A stretch of DNA of 64,000 nt. Source: Streptomyces sp. NBC_00154. GTDB lineage: Bacteria > Actinomycetota > Actinomycetes > Streptomycetales > Streptomycetaceae. The stretch is taken from NCBI RefSeq assembly GCF_026342835.1, contig NZ_JAPEMI010000001.1:7880501-7944500 (forward strand), in the 5' to 3' direction. Positions 26,102 through 34,913 of this stretch are shown here, one piece after another (the first letter of the stretch is position 1; every line of letters begins with the position of its first letter). The position numbers and the translations under genes are program-made. The notes beneath the pieces were generated by a model that was not told the origin of the DNA, did no database searches, and worked only from the letters and a program-made list of their open reading frames with translations.

Positions 26102-27808
26102 ATGAAACGCCCCGGCGCACGCGTTCTCGCCTGTGCTCTCGCCCTGTCCGCCACTGTCGCCGCGGCCACCGTGAGCCCGGCTGGCGCCGACGCCCCGGTG
26201 CATACGGCCGCAACCTCAGTCCGCGGCGGCGCAGTCCCCGACCACTTCGTTGGACTCAGCATCGAATGGTCCCTGGTCGAGCGGTACATGAACCCCACTG
26301 CCCGGCCCGCCTTCGTCAACCTGCTGCGCAATCTGCACACCGGAGTCCTGCGCATCGGCGGCTCCTCCCAGGACCAGATGCCTTTCGATGCGACGGCGCC
26401 CAACAACAACCGCGTGATCACACCGGAGGACCTTGCGTACGTCCGTGCCACCCTGGACGCGGCCGGAGACGGAAACGACCACGGCAAGCCCCGCTGGGGC
26501 GCCGTCCTGGGCACCGCAATGTCCCCGCCCACCGACACCAAGCCGTGGGTGAGCCCCGAGCACGCCAGGAACTTCATCACCCAGGGCGTCGGGCCTGCCT
26601 TCCCCGGGGAGGCCGCGAAGGAGGTCGCGGGCATCGAGCTGGGCAACGAACCCGACCTGTCCTACGGCTCGAACCTCGACCGCTACCTGGGCGACCTCGC
26701 CACCTACGCCGACCCGGCCGTGACCGGCCCATACCCCGTCATCGCGCCCAACACCAGCGAGGACATCCTCCCCTGGACCACCCTCGCCGACCCGACCGCC
26801 GCCACCCGCTACTTCCATAGCTGGCCGCAGATCCTGGACACCGGTGCGCCGCTGATGAAGCCGCGCGCCGGCGCCTTCGACGCGTACGCCTCCGACCACT
26901 TCTACCCGCTGGCCCGCACCTGCACCAACAAGCCCTACCGCTGCCCCAGCACCACCACCCTGCTCTCCGACGAGCACCTGGCCAGCCTCGACTACGAGGT
27001 CTACACCCACGCCACCAAGGCCGCCGAACACGGCCTCGGCTACCGGCTCGAGGAGACCAACACCGCGGCCAACCGCGGCGCGGACGGAGTCAGCAACGTA
27101 GCCGCATCCGCGACGTACGCCCTGTCCCTGATGTTCCACACCGCCTGCCCGCACCCCCCGGACCAGCCCGGTGCGAACGCCGCCTGCACCACCGGCGCCG
27201 AAGGCGTCAACTTCCACAACGCAGAAATCCGCGCCTTCTTCTCCCCCGAGGAGGGTAACGCGTACTACAACGCCGTCGATTACGACCCCACCGAGGCCAT
27301 GGGTGCCCCCACCGCGGCCCCGCTCTACTACGCCATACTGCTCTTCGCCCGCTTCGCCCAGGACACCATCGGCCTGCACCAGGCGGACGTCACCACCGTC
27401 GATGCGCAGGAACGAAAGCCCGAAGCCTGGCAGGTCGAGACGGACTCCGGCGAGCACCGGCTGTTCCTCATCAACAAGGCCGACCACCCCGTGACGGTCA
27501 CCGTGTCCGCCTCCGGCGCAGCTGCGGAGATCGACCGAATGACCCCGTACGACCCGGACGGCAACCGGACCCTCGACGCCCCTCAAGTCCGCATCGACGG
27601 CCGTCAGGTCGCCGCCGACGGTACCTGGCCGGGCTTCCGACCTGCCGCGGTCCACACTTCCGGAAACCACACGACCTTGACCCTGTCCGCCGGCGAAGCC
27701 GCGGTCCTGACGTCCCCGAGTCGGCCGCGCGAAGAAGCCGCAGCCGATCAGCTGAGCCGGTCGATGAGGACCACCGCCACGTCGTCCGCCAAGGGGCCTT
27801 CGGTGTGA
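26102..27808 (+). CDS. Secreted GH79-like glycoside hydrolase
   Basis: 568 residues. Signal peptide ACALALSATVAAATVSPAGADA; GGAAGGAG lies 5 bases before ATG 26102. GIELGNEPDL gives the acid/base (E183) and YRLEETNTAAN the nucleophile region (E317/E318). The C-terminal sandwich follows. It is diverged from the enzyme at 19378-21027, so the pair may act on different linkages. The last 20 or so codons lie antisense over a phosphatase pseudogene, so the natural C-terminus has probably been replaced. Confidence 0.78.
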   Translation: MKRPGARVLACALALSATVAAATVSPAGADAPVHTAATSVRGGAVPDHFVGLSIEWSLVERYMNPTARPAFVNLLRNLHTGVLRIGGSSQDQMPFDATAPNNNRVITPEDLAYVRATLDAAGDGNDHGKPRWGAVLGTAMSPPTDTKPWVSPEHARNFITQGVGPAFPGEAAKEVAGIELGNEPDLSYGSNLDRYLGDLATYADPAVTGPYPVIAPNTSEDILPWTTLADPTAATRYFHSWPQILDTGAPLMKPRAGAFDAYASDHFYPLARTCTNKPYRCPSTTTLLSDEHLASLDYEVYTHATKAAEHGLGYRLEETNTAANRGADGVSNVAASATYALSLMFHTACPHPPDQPGANAACTTGAEGVNFHNAEIRAFFSPEEGNAYYNAVDYDPTEAMGAPTAAPLYYAILLFARFAQDTIGLHQADVTTVDAQERKPEAWQVETDSGEHRLFLINKADHPVTVTVSASGAAAEIDRMTPYDPDGNRTLDAPQVRIDGRQVAADGTWPGFRPAAVHTSGNHTTLTLSAGEAAVLTSPSRPREEAAADQLSRSMRTTATSSAKGPSV

Positions 27809-28200
27809 TGGAGCAATTGCTGGTGCAGGTGTTCAGGAACTGCTGGGGGTGTCGGCATGCATGCCTTCTATGGCTTCCGCCAGAGCGAAGAAGTTGTTGT
27901 CCCGGTTGCGGGCTTCGATCACGCCGTCGGTGTAGAGCAGCAGACGGTCACCGGGCAGGAACGGAACCCGGGTCATCCGCGTAGTGCCTCCCGGAAGGCG
28001 CCCAGCACCACCGCGACCGCGCGCATGGCATTCAGCCTCTTGCCCCGTACGTCTCCCACGATCATCCGGACGCCGTAGCGAGTCTGAACGGCCTCGTACA
28101 GATCACCGCCGACCTGTGCTCCTGTCTCGGCTGCCAGCCACAGGCTGGCCGCCCGCACCCAGCCGTGCGGGGACAGGTCGCAGGATGACCTGCGCCGCCA
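27748..28200 (-). pseudogene. PP2C/SpoIIE-type phosphatase, internally deleted
   Basis: Three separated pieces of a SpoIIE-like phosphatase are readable on the minus strand: ASLWLAAETGAQVGGDLYEA with VRMIVGDVRGKRLNA; then PGDRLLLYTDGVIEARNRD; then HHTEGPLADDVAVVLIDRLS ending at 27748. The pieces are in different frames and the stretch between FREAL and PGDRL is missing. Its 3' end overlaps the 3' end of the GH79 gene on the other strand. Confidence 0.75.
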
Positions 28201-28339
28201 CCCCCCGCCGTGGGGACCTTATTGCTCAGAGGGAGCGCGGTCGCCGCCGCCGCCGCCGACTGCGGCGGCGACCGCCAGCCACCCACTGTCCCGGAGGGGC
28301 GGCAACTGCACTTGTCGTGTCATGACCCTTTCACGCTTC

Positions 28340-28456
28340 TCACTCGAACCGCATCCGGTGTCCGGGAGAGGCCTGCTGGCGCCTCTTCCTTTTATAGGAG
28401 AAGACGGACGTGTTCTTGTCCGTCGGCTTCGTCTGATTCCTCTTTTTGGCGGTCAT
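28340..28456 (-). CDS. Possible 38-residue basic peptide
   Basis: ATG 28456 opens a short frame rich in Lys, Arg and Gln (TAKKRNQTKPTDKN, then YKRKRRQQASPGHRMRFE), with AGGA 9 bases upstream. It is too short for family assignment and lies between decayed genes, so it may be chance. Confidence 0.25.
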   Translation of the reverse strand: MTAKKRNQTKPTDKNTSVFSYKRKRRQQASPGHRMRFE

Positions 28457-28496
28457 GGTCACGTTCCTGGCTGCCTCGATGATCAATTCCAAGGGG

Positions 28497-29241
28497 TCAG
28501 TGGTCATAGGCGGTCAGTGAGCGCAAGACGGGCTGTCCAGTGCGGTCTTTGTGCCAGATCGCGGCCGTCAGCGCGAGGATTCGCTGCATGACGCGGGCGA
28601 CGACGCCGCCGAACGTGCGCCCTCGGTGTTGTTCGAGATCGAGTTGGCCTTTGAAGGTCTCATTGACCGACTCGATGACCTGCCGCAATAGCTTGAACAG
28701 GGGCGCTCCGGGCCGCTCCGGCTCGCCTTTGCGGGCCGGCCGCAGCAGGCAGCCGGATGTCCTGCTCGGCCAGTTCGTGTTCAAGGCCCGGCCGAAGTAG
28801 TTCTTGTCGCCGATCAGTGTCTGGGCGGGCCGGTCGGCGACGAGGCCGGGTTCGGCTGGGAGCAGGTCCAGCAAGGTCTCTCGCTCGTCGGCCTTGGCCC
28901 CGGTCAGAGCGAAAGCGACGGGCAGGCCCTGGAGGGTGCACACGAGGTGTAGCCGCAGGCCCCAGAAGAAGCGGCTGTGACTGGCGCAGTACCCGTACTC
29001 GGCCCATCCGGCCAGGTCGGAGCGCTTGACGGTCTCGCGTGAACGGCCACACTCCACCGGCGTGGAGTCCACGATCCACACGTCGTCACTCCCCACCGAG
29101 GTATCAGTGGCCAGCAGCCGGGTGACCCGTCGAAGCAGTCCGGCGCCCTTGCGTAGACGCTTGTTGGTGCGGAGACGCCTTCAGCAGGTCGTCGGTCTTC
29201 ACATAGAGTGCGGTCGCGAGGGTGTCCAACTCTGTCTTCAC
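28497..29241 (-). pseudogene. IS982-family transposase with internal deletion
   Basis: The start (VKTELDTLATALYVKTDDLLKASP) and the last two thirds (DDVWIVDSTPVECGRSRETVKRSDL, LPVAFALTGAKADE, VIESVNETFKGQLDLEQHRG) match IS982 transposases. About 90 codons between ASPH and KRLRKGAG are missing and the frame changes at the join near 29170. It cannot encode a working enzyme. No clear terminal repeats were found. Confidence 0.75.
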
Positions 29242-29429
29242 ACACTGACGTTGGACGCCCTCGTCCCATGCGCGCAGCCGATGCCTTGGAATCGATCGTC
29301 TCGTGGGCAACCCTGTCGACGGCCCCCGGGGCAAGCCTGCAAGTAATGATTTCCAGGCGTCTGTAGAGAGGGTGTGGTGGTGTCGCTTTTGGCCCCGGAC
29401 GTCGACGCTCATGGGGCTAGCTTCCGATT

Positions 29430-29630
29430 ATGGCGATTGCCCCGGAATCGGAATGGTCGGGCCTGCCTGAGGTGTCTCTGCCGCATCCCGAGATCACCTA
29501 TATAGGGTGCGCTCGGTGCGGGACGCAGATCGCGGGTCTCGATGGCCGGTATGCGTGTGCGGGTTGTGGCTGGGTCAACGACTGGTCCGAAGGCCACGGT
29601 CCGCTCCCCGAAACCGGGCGCCCGACCTGA
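29430..29630 (+). CDS. Small zinc-ribbon protein
   Basis: 66 residues with two CxxC pairs (GCARCGTQIAG and YACAGCGWVNDW) spaced as in a small zinc ribbon. The N-terminal half is variable and there is no signal peptide. Proteins of this size may bind nucleic acid or a partner. It overlaps nothing on its strand, and codon use looks normal. Confidence 0.5.
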   Translation: MAIAPESEWSGLPEVSLPHPEITYIGCARCGTQIAGLDGRYACAGCGWVNDWSEGHGPLPETGRPT

Positions 29631-29729
29631 ACTTTCGTCCATCACCGGGGCTCTGCCGTTCTCAAGCCGAAGTGGGAAGCGTGGCGGCCACTGCCGTGAC
29701 GCGGGAGACCGGACCAACGAATCCGCGGC

Positions 29730-29860
29730 TTTGCCCACACAGACGTCCCATTCCATCTCGCCTGCGGCGTCGGCCGCGGCGTGGACCTGCTGCAGCAGAC
29801 GTTCCCAGGTGCCGTCGGACGACCACAGCAGCGGAGCGCCTTTGCTGTCAGCCGCGATTT
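29730..29860 (-). pseudogene. IS5-family transposase fragment
   Basis: A stretch reading WSSDGTWERLLQQVHAAADA then AGEMEWDVCV matches the segment just before the first catalytic aspartate of IS5-type transposases. Sequence on both sides does not continue the match. Confidence 0.45.
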
Positions 29861-29941
29861 CCGGTCGGCTTTCCGTCGTTCCGTCCCGCCGGATGCCTCC
29901 GGCGGGACGGACGCACTGCTGCCGACGTGAGGTTGGGGGAG

Positions 29942-30584
29942 TCAGCAACCGTTGAGGACTGAGGACAGGGCGCTCTTCTCGGCGGAGTCGACCGAGAGTC
30001 CGTAGTAGTACTTCACCTGGACCCAGGCGCGGGCGTAGGTGCAGCGGTAGGTGGTGCGGGAGGGCCACCAGGTGGCGGGGTCCTGGTCGCCCTTGGACGG
30101 GTTGACGTTGTCGGTGACCGCGAGCAGTTGGGGGCGGGTGAGGTCGTTGGCGAGTGCCTGCCGCTTGGAGGTGGTCCAGTTGTCGGCGCCCGAATCCCAC
30201 GCTTCGGCGAGGGAAGATGAGGTGGTCGATGTCGACGTCGGAGACGGCGGACCAGGTGGCTCCGTCGTAGGGGGAGTACCAGCTGCCGCTCGTGGCGGCA
30301 CAGGAGGAGTCGGTGACGACGCTGGAGCCGTCGCGCTTGAGGACGGTCTCGCGGGTGTCGCAGTTGCCGCTGATGGTGATCCAGTGGGGGAACAGGTCGC
30401 GGCTGTAGCCGGTTCTGGAGTGTTCGGCTGACACGGTGAGGGAGGCAAGGTAGGAGCGGGCGGTGGCAGCACTGACCGGGGTGGGCAATGCGGCCTGTGC
30501 GGGAGTGGTGCCGAAGATGGTGAGGGCGGTGGTGGCGGCTGCCATGAGGCTGGTGCGGATGCTGCGGCGGGCTCTGGTGCGCAT
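29942..30584 (-). pseudogene. Secreted HNH nuclease, frameshifted copy
   Basis: From ATG 30584 the product parallels the intact nuclease at 36265-36906: a signal peptide ending TPAQAALPTPVSAATARSYL, then FPHWITISGNCDTRETVLKRDG and the HNH core VSDVDIDHLI. A one-base change near 30211-30218 then shifts the frame. The remainder (LAEAWDSGADNW, NDLTRPQLLAVTDNVN, YGLSVDSAEKSALSSVLNGC) is in the next frame. The break falls just after the catalytic DxDH, so the product would be inactive. Confidence 0.82.
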
Positions 30585-30670
30585 GGGTTTTGGCACCCAG
30601 GGTGAGGAGTTGGGGGGTGGGCTCGCGCACATGATGGGCCCGGGCGGTCTATGCGTGTAGATCCCGGACG

Positions 30671-30922
30671 GTGAAATTTTGTGATGGCACGTCAACTCCG
30701 TCCTGTCTGGCTCTGGGTATGAGAGGCGGCAGCACTCCGACCCGGACGCCGCTGCTGTCGGACGCGAACGGACTGCCCCTGGTCGTCGGCTTCTCGGCCG
30801 CCAACCCCCACGACAGCGGAGGCTTGAAACCCATGGTTGAGGGTTACGAAACGAGGCACGACCCACACCGTGACAGGTACTTCAAGCCCCACCGCATGTA
30901 CGCCGACAAGGCCTACGAGTGA
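30671..30922 (+). pseudogene. IS5-family transposase fragment, middle of DDE domain
   Basis: LLSDANGLPLVVGFSAANPHDS followed by KPMVEGYETRHDPHRDRYFKP and YADKAYE matches the second catalytic block of IS5-type transposases. Start, first aspartate and C-terminus are absent. It could come from the same kind of IS as the fragment at 29730-29860. Confidence 0.65.
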
Positions 30923-31192
30923 CCAGTGAAGTCAAACGTCAAGCTCAGCAGAACCATCCGCGGCAGGGATGCGGACCTTGGCTGGGGAGTGCTCCAGGGC
31001 GACCGTGGCGGTGACGATCGCCCTGCAGCAAGGGCCCGTTCTGAGGCGTTGAAAGGCCATCAACTCCTCGACGACCGAGGAAGGTTTGCCGCCCGCAGGA
31101 GGTGTCCGAGCAGGTGAACCGGCGGACGGCGTGGGCCTCTGAGCCCCGGAGGTACCCCCGTCCGCCGGATGGGGACACTTCTGTCTGTCGGC

Positions 31193-31717
31193 TCAGCAGC
31201 CGCCGCAGTTGTAGTAGAGGACGTCCCAGTGGTTGCCCTCGTCCGCGTAGATGTTCCCGGAGCCGGACTTGTACTGGGGAGCGCCGTCGCCGCGGAGCCC
31301 TATGTAGCTGAAGGCGTTGTGGATGTAGTTGGTGAGGCAGGTGGACTTGGCGTAGTCGAGCTTGTAGCCGTTCCAGTGCGAGTACGTACCGCTGGCGTGC
31401 CCGGTCTCGGTGCCGCCGGTGATGTTGAGCGCGCAGCCGGTGGCGCTCTTCAAGGTCTGGGCCCCCTGGGCGGTGGCGAGGTTGAGCTGCTCGAAGGATG
31501 TGCAGGTGGGGTTGTTCCGGTCGGAGCAGCCGCCGGAGGACGACCAGGTGATGCCGGACGAGCGGAACATGGACGTCGCCTGTGCGTGCGTGAGCTTGGT
31601 GACGGCGTGGGCCTCGGTGGCGCCGCTACCCAGAACCCCGATACCGGGGGCGAACGCGGCGCCGAGGACGAGGGCGAGCGCGGTCAGGGCCGAGCGTAGT
31701 TTCGGGCGGTGCAACAT
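31193..31717 (-). CDS. Secreted protein, peptidase-M15-like
   Basis: 174 residues from ATG 31717, with AGGAGG 8 bases upstream. The signal peptide ends TEAHAVTKL. The mature part has TGHASGTYSHWNGYKLDYA and a late GNHWDVLYYNCGG, a His/Asp pattern resembling the zinc ligands of M15 D-Ala-D-Ala peptidases (H...D and HxD), plus four cysteines. It may trim peptidoglycan peptides outside the cell, in keeping with the lysozyme and amidase nearby. The M15 link is by motif only. Confidence 0.6.
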   Translation of the reverse strand: MLHRPKLRSALTALALVLGAAFAPGIGVLGSGATEAHAVTKLTHAQATSMFRSSGITWSSSGGCSDRNNPTCTSFEQLNLATAQGAQTLKSATGCALNITGGTETGHASGTYSHWNGYKLDYAKSTCLTNYIHNAFSYIGLRGDGAPQYKSGSGNIYADEGNHWDVLYYNCGGC

Positions 31718-32047
31718 AGGGGGTTTCCTCCTGCTCATGACAATTTTGGGACCGAGCTGCCGCATGGTGGAGCAGGGAGATAGTGCCCGAGTTCTACGCG
31801 CGTCACAAGAGCGCGTCCGGACGAGTTTGCCATGGAGGTTGAACGTGTTTTGATCCGCGGTCAGAGGGTCACGGTTCGAGCGACGCCAACAATGCTGCCG
31901 GGCACCACCGACAGCGGTCACAGCAAAGGCAACTGGCCTGCCTGGAACAGCTCGACCGTCCGGTTGTAGCGAATGCTGTGTCCGCCTGCGATCGAGAATT
32001 GCACGCCGGGTTCAGCCGTCAGGTCGGGTAAGGAATGCGATACATGT
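31718..32047. other. Non-coding stretch with promoter of the M15-like gene
   Basis: About 330 bp with no convincing gene on either strand. The left edge must hold the minus-strand promoter of the M15-like gene; the rest appears to be IS debris leading into the IS3 fragment. Confidence 0.4.
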
Positions 32048-32257
32048 GCCATGACCGAGGCCATCAACGGCTCGTTCAAGGCTGAGCTGATCGAACATCA
32101 AGGACCCTGGCGGGACGCTGACCAGGTAGAACGTGCTGTCGTCCAATGGGTCGGCTGGTACAACACCGAGCGCCTGCACTCCGCCCTCGACTACCTCCCG
32201 CCCGAGCAATTTGAGGCCCATCACTACCAATCCCGGGCCGCCACGAACGCCGCCTGA
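32048..32257 (+). pseudogene. IS3-family transposase OrfB, C-terminal fragment
   Basis: TEAINGSFKAELIEHQGPWRD, then VVQWVGWYNTERLHSALDYLPP, is the end of an IS3-type integrase domain with the catalytic glutamate. Everything before it is missing. A typical IS3 end (ACTCGGGACAGTTCA, about 32283-32297) follows downstream. Confidence 0.75.
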
Positions 32258-32460
32258 AACCACACAAACCGGCCGCTACGAAACTCGGGACAGTTCATCG
32301 CTTCTCCCCGACGCACAGCCTGTACACGCTCCTGATGGGCCAGGTTGCTCGTCGTGCCCTTGCGGATCCGGCCTCACTTTACGCGCGTAGCTTTGACGTG
32401 TACAACTCACATTGCACCCTCCGGGCTCGGTCGCACCACCAACACCTTTGGAGGTCCCCC

Positions 32461-33306
32461 ATGCACATCTCCAGATCCCGCTTAACCCCACTGGGTCGCG
32501 CCGCCGCCACCCTCGGCGCCCTCACCATCACCCTCGGCCTGCTGGCCGGCAGCACCGCCCAGGCCGCGCAGTCCCAGGGCGGCCAGATCCCGCTAGGCGC
32601 GGGCTACCTGGGCGTCACCATGCACAACACGCAAACGGCCCCCGGTTCGGTCAGCCCCATGGCTGCCACCGACGGCGTCCAGGGCATCGACGTCTCGCAC
32701 TACCAGGGGACGATCAACTGGACCTCGGTGCGCAACTCCGGCAAGCAGTTCGCCTGGATCAAGGCCACCGAGGGCACCAGCTACAAGGATCCGATGTTCG
32801 GCTCCAACTACACGAACGCGTACCACGCCGGTGTGATCCGCGGCGCGTACCACTTCGCCCGGCCCGACGCCTCCAGCGGGGCCACCCAGGCCAACTTCTT
32901 CGCCTCCAACGGCGGCGCCTGGTCCAGGGACAACCTCACGCTGCCCGGCGTACTGGACATCGAGGGCACCTGCTACGGCCTGTCCCAGACGGCGATGCGC
33001 AACTGGATCCTGGACTTCTACAACACGTACAAGACCCGGACCACCCGAGACATCGTCATCTACACCAGCCCCAGCTGGTGGAACACCTGCACCGGCGGCT
33101 GGAGCGGCATGGCCACCCGCAGCCCGCTCTGGGTGGCCCACTGGACCACCGCCGCCAGCCCCACGATCCCGACCGGCTTCCCGGCCTGGACGGTGTGGCA
33201 GTACACCAGCACCGGCACGGTGTCGGGCATCTCCGGCAACGTGGACCGCGACAAGTTCAACGGCACCCGCGACCGGCTCCTGGCCCTGGCCAACAACACG
33301 CCATGA
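32461..33306 (+). CDS. Secreted GH25 lysozyme
   Basis: 281 residues. GGAGG is 6 bases before ATG 32461. Signal peptide LTITLGLLAGSTAQAA. The GH25 (Chalaropsis-type muramidase) fold shows GIDVSHYQG (D77), IKATEGTSYKDP, IRGAYHFARP and VLDIEG (D166, E168), the usual catalytic acids. It cleaves MurNAc-GlcNAc bonds in peptidoglycan. It is followed by a terminator and then by an amidase gene, making a two-enzyme wall-lysis pair. Confidence 0.92.
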   Translation: MHISRSRLTPLGRAAATLGALTITLGLLAGSTAQAAQSQGGQIPLGAGYLGVTMHNTQTAPGSVSPMAATDGVQGIDVSHYQGTINWTSVRNSGKQFAWIKATEGTSYKDPMFGSNYTNAYHAGVIRGAYHFARPDASSGATQANFFASNGGAWSRDNLTLPGVLDIEGTCYGLSQTAMRNWILDFYNTYKTRTTRDIVIYTSPSWWNTCTGGWSGMATRSPLWVAHWTTAASPTIPTGFPAWTVWQYTSTGTVSGISGNVDRDKFNGTRDRLLALANNTP

Positions 33307-33339
33307 CCGCCGCGAGCTGGTGACAGCCCCCCAGGCAGG

Positions 33340-33368
33340 CGGGCCGCTGACGACCGTCGAGCGGCCCG
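33340..33368 (+). terminator. Stem-loop after the lysozyme gene
   Basis: CGGGCCGCT (33340-33348) and AGCGGCCCG (33360-33368) form a perfect 9-bp stem with an 11-base loop, 34 bp after the lysozyme stop. Confidence 0.55.
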
Positions 33369-33430
33369 TCCCGCCCTCGGCCTGCACGGCACGAACGCAC
33401 ACACATCCCTGACTGCGTTACGGAGCCCCC

Positions 33431-34021
33431 ATGGACATCGCGTACCCGTCACGGCGCGGCCTGCTGAAAGGCGGTGTCGTCGCCGCCGCTGCCACCGCGC
33501 TCGGACCGCTCGCCTCCGGCACCGCCCGCGCCGCGAGCTACCCGACCACCCACTGGATCCCCGCCAGCACCTCGAACTACACCGTCTCCAACCGGCCCAC
33601 CAGCTATGCCATCGACCGGGTCGTCATCCATGTCACCCAGGAGTACTTCCAGGACGCCCGGCGGATCTTCCAGGACCCCGCACGGAAGGTGTCGGCGCAC
33701 TACATGCTCGCCTCGGCGGACGGCTACATTGCCCAGTTCGTCCGGGAGAAGGACATCGCCTGGCACGCGGGGAACTGGAGCTACAACACCCGCAGCATCG
33801 GCATCGAGCACGAGGGGTGGGTCGACGAACCGAGCTGGTTCACGAATGTGATGTACCGACAGTCGGCGCAGCTCACCGCCGCGATCTGCACCCGGTACGG
33901 CATCCCCAAGGACCGAACCCACATCATCGGGCACTACGAGGTGCCAGGAACGGACCACACCGATCCCGGTCCATACTGGGATTGGGCCAAGTACATGACC
34001 TACGTCAAAGCCGCCGTCTGA
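33431..34021 (+). CDS. Tat-exported N-acetylmuramoyl-L-alanine amidase
   Basis: 196 residues. The N-terminus SRRGLLKGGVVAAAATA is a twin-arginine signal. The Amidase_2 domain shows RVVIHVTQEY (zinc ligand H67), VSAHYMLASADG, IAWHAGNWSYN, SIGIEHEGW and IIGHYEVPGTDHTDPG (ligand region H176, D178). It removes stem peptides from MurNAc. GGAG stands before the ATG. The different export route from the Sec-type lysozyme next door suggests separate folding needs. Confidence 0.9.
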   Translation: MDIAYPSRRGLLKGGVVAAAATALGPLASGTARAASYPTTHWIPASTSNYTVSNRPTSYAIDRVVIHVTQEYFQDARRIFQDPARKVSAHYMLASADGYIAQFVREKDIAWHAGNWSYNTRSIGIEHEGWVDEPSWFTNVMYRQSAQLTAAICTRYGIPKDRTHIIGHYEVPGTDHTDPGPYWDWAKYMTYVKAAV

Positions 34022-34155
34022 CCGGCTTGGGCCTGCTCGCCGCAGGCTTCGCCCCCACCCTGCCGCTCCTCATCGCCGCCGGCGCCCTCATCGGCCTCAC
34101 CACCGTGGCCGCTCAGGTCGTCGGCCCGCCGGCGGCCGGACTGGGGCCGCCGTAG
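34022..34155 (+). pseudogene. MFS transporter fragment
   Basis: Immediately after the amidase stop, a frame reads LTGLGLLAAGFAPTLPLLIA then AGALIGLTTVAAQVVG, typical of an MFS helix pair, and ends abruptly. No start and no downstream transporter sequence are present. The next 290 bp (to 34450) hold no recognisable gene. Confidence 0.45.
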
Positions 34156-34450
34156 CCCGGGGTCGTGGTGGTGGGGTCCGGCACCCCTGCGTTGCGCAGC
34201 CGGGTTGCAGCTCCTGGTCGTCGGCGGGGCTGCAGGCTGGGTTCGCCGGACGGGAGCAGGGCGCTGCGCTGCGGCCCGACGCAATCTATCCGGGTTGCCA
34301 CCTGGCCTTCCGTCGCGCCCACCAAGTGCCGCTGCCCGCCGGGGCCGCGACACGGCCGCCGCCCTCGCCTACGAGCACTGCCGCAGCTGCTGGGACCAGG
34401 ACTGACGTGAGGCGCAGCCGTCCGGCTGTGCCCGTCGGAGCCACCGTCGG

Positions 34451-34870
34451 TCAGGGGGTGGGCGCCTCGGTGAAGTAGTCGATGTCAGACTCCCAATATC
34501 CGTCTCTTCGCAGCTGTAGCGTTCGGTTGTGGACGTCCTCGACGAGCATGCTTCTGAACTCGCCTTCGCTGTCCAGGGGCGGCTCCCCGTCTGCGGCGAG
34601 CTCAGACTCGAAGCGGGCGCGGATCTGTTCGGCTGCGACGTAGCCGAGGCAGCCGCGGTCTTCGTAGCAGCGGGAGTGCTCCGGGGCTGTGGGAGGGACG
34701 CTCTGGTGGACGCCGCGTGTGTGGCTGCAGCCGGGGTGTGCGCAGCGGGCAGGCGTGAGGCCAGGAGAGGGCTTCGCGCAGGCTCCGGATCTGCTTCTGG
34801 ACGGCTGGCGCAGCGCGGGGAGAGAGCGCGACCCCGATCTCGCCGACGTCAGCTCACCCACTGACAGCAC
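34451..34870 (-). CDS. Cys-containing hypothetical protein
   Basis: About 139 residues if GTG 34870 is used; the start is uncertain and a second GTG lies at 34861. The body reads CAHPGCSHTRGVHQ, HSRCYEDRGCLGYVAAEQIRARFESELAADGE, MLVEDVHNRTLQLRRDGYWESD. The CxxxxC and CxxxxxC spacing could bind a metal. No family recognised. Confidence 0.5.
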   Translation of the reverse strand: MLSVGELTSARSGSRSLPALRQPSRSRSGACAKPSPGLTPARCAHPGCSHTRGVHQSVPPTAPEHSRCYEDRGCLGYVAAEQIRARFESELAADGEPPLDSEGEFRSMLVEDVHNRTLQLRRDGYWESDIDYFTEAPTP

Positions 34871-34913
34871 AACGACGAACCAGCAGTGACAAGCCCGTGG
34901 TTCATCCGGCTGG

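Noticed and set aside
24304..26646. A 780-codon minus-strand frame opposite the symporter and neighbouring genes
   Set aside because: It is an antisense shadow produced by GC-rich third positions; composition is low-complexity, and the plus strand carries clear protein families.
28240..28275. GCC/CGG-rich run as a functional repeat
   Set aside because: Short low-complexity GC run with imperfect dyad, common in this composition; no gene or site depends on it.
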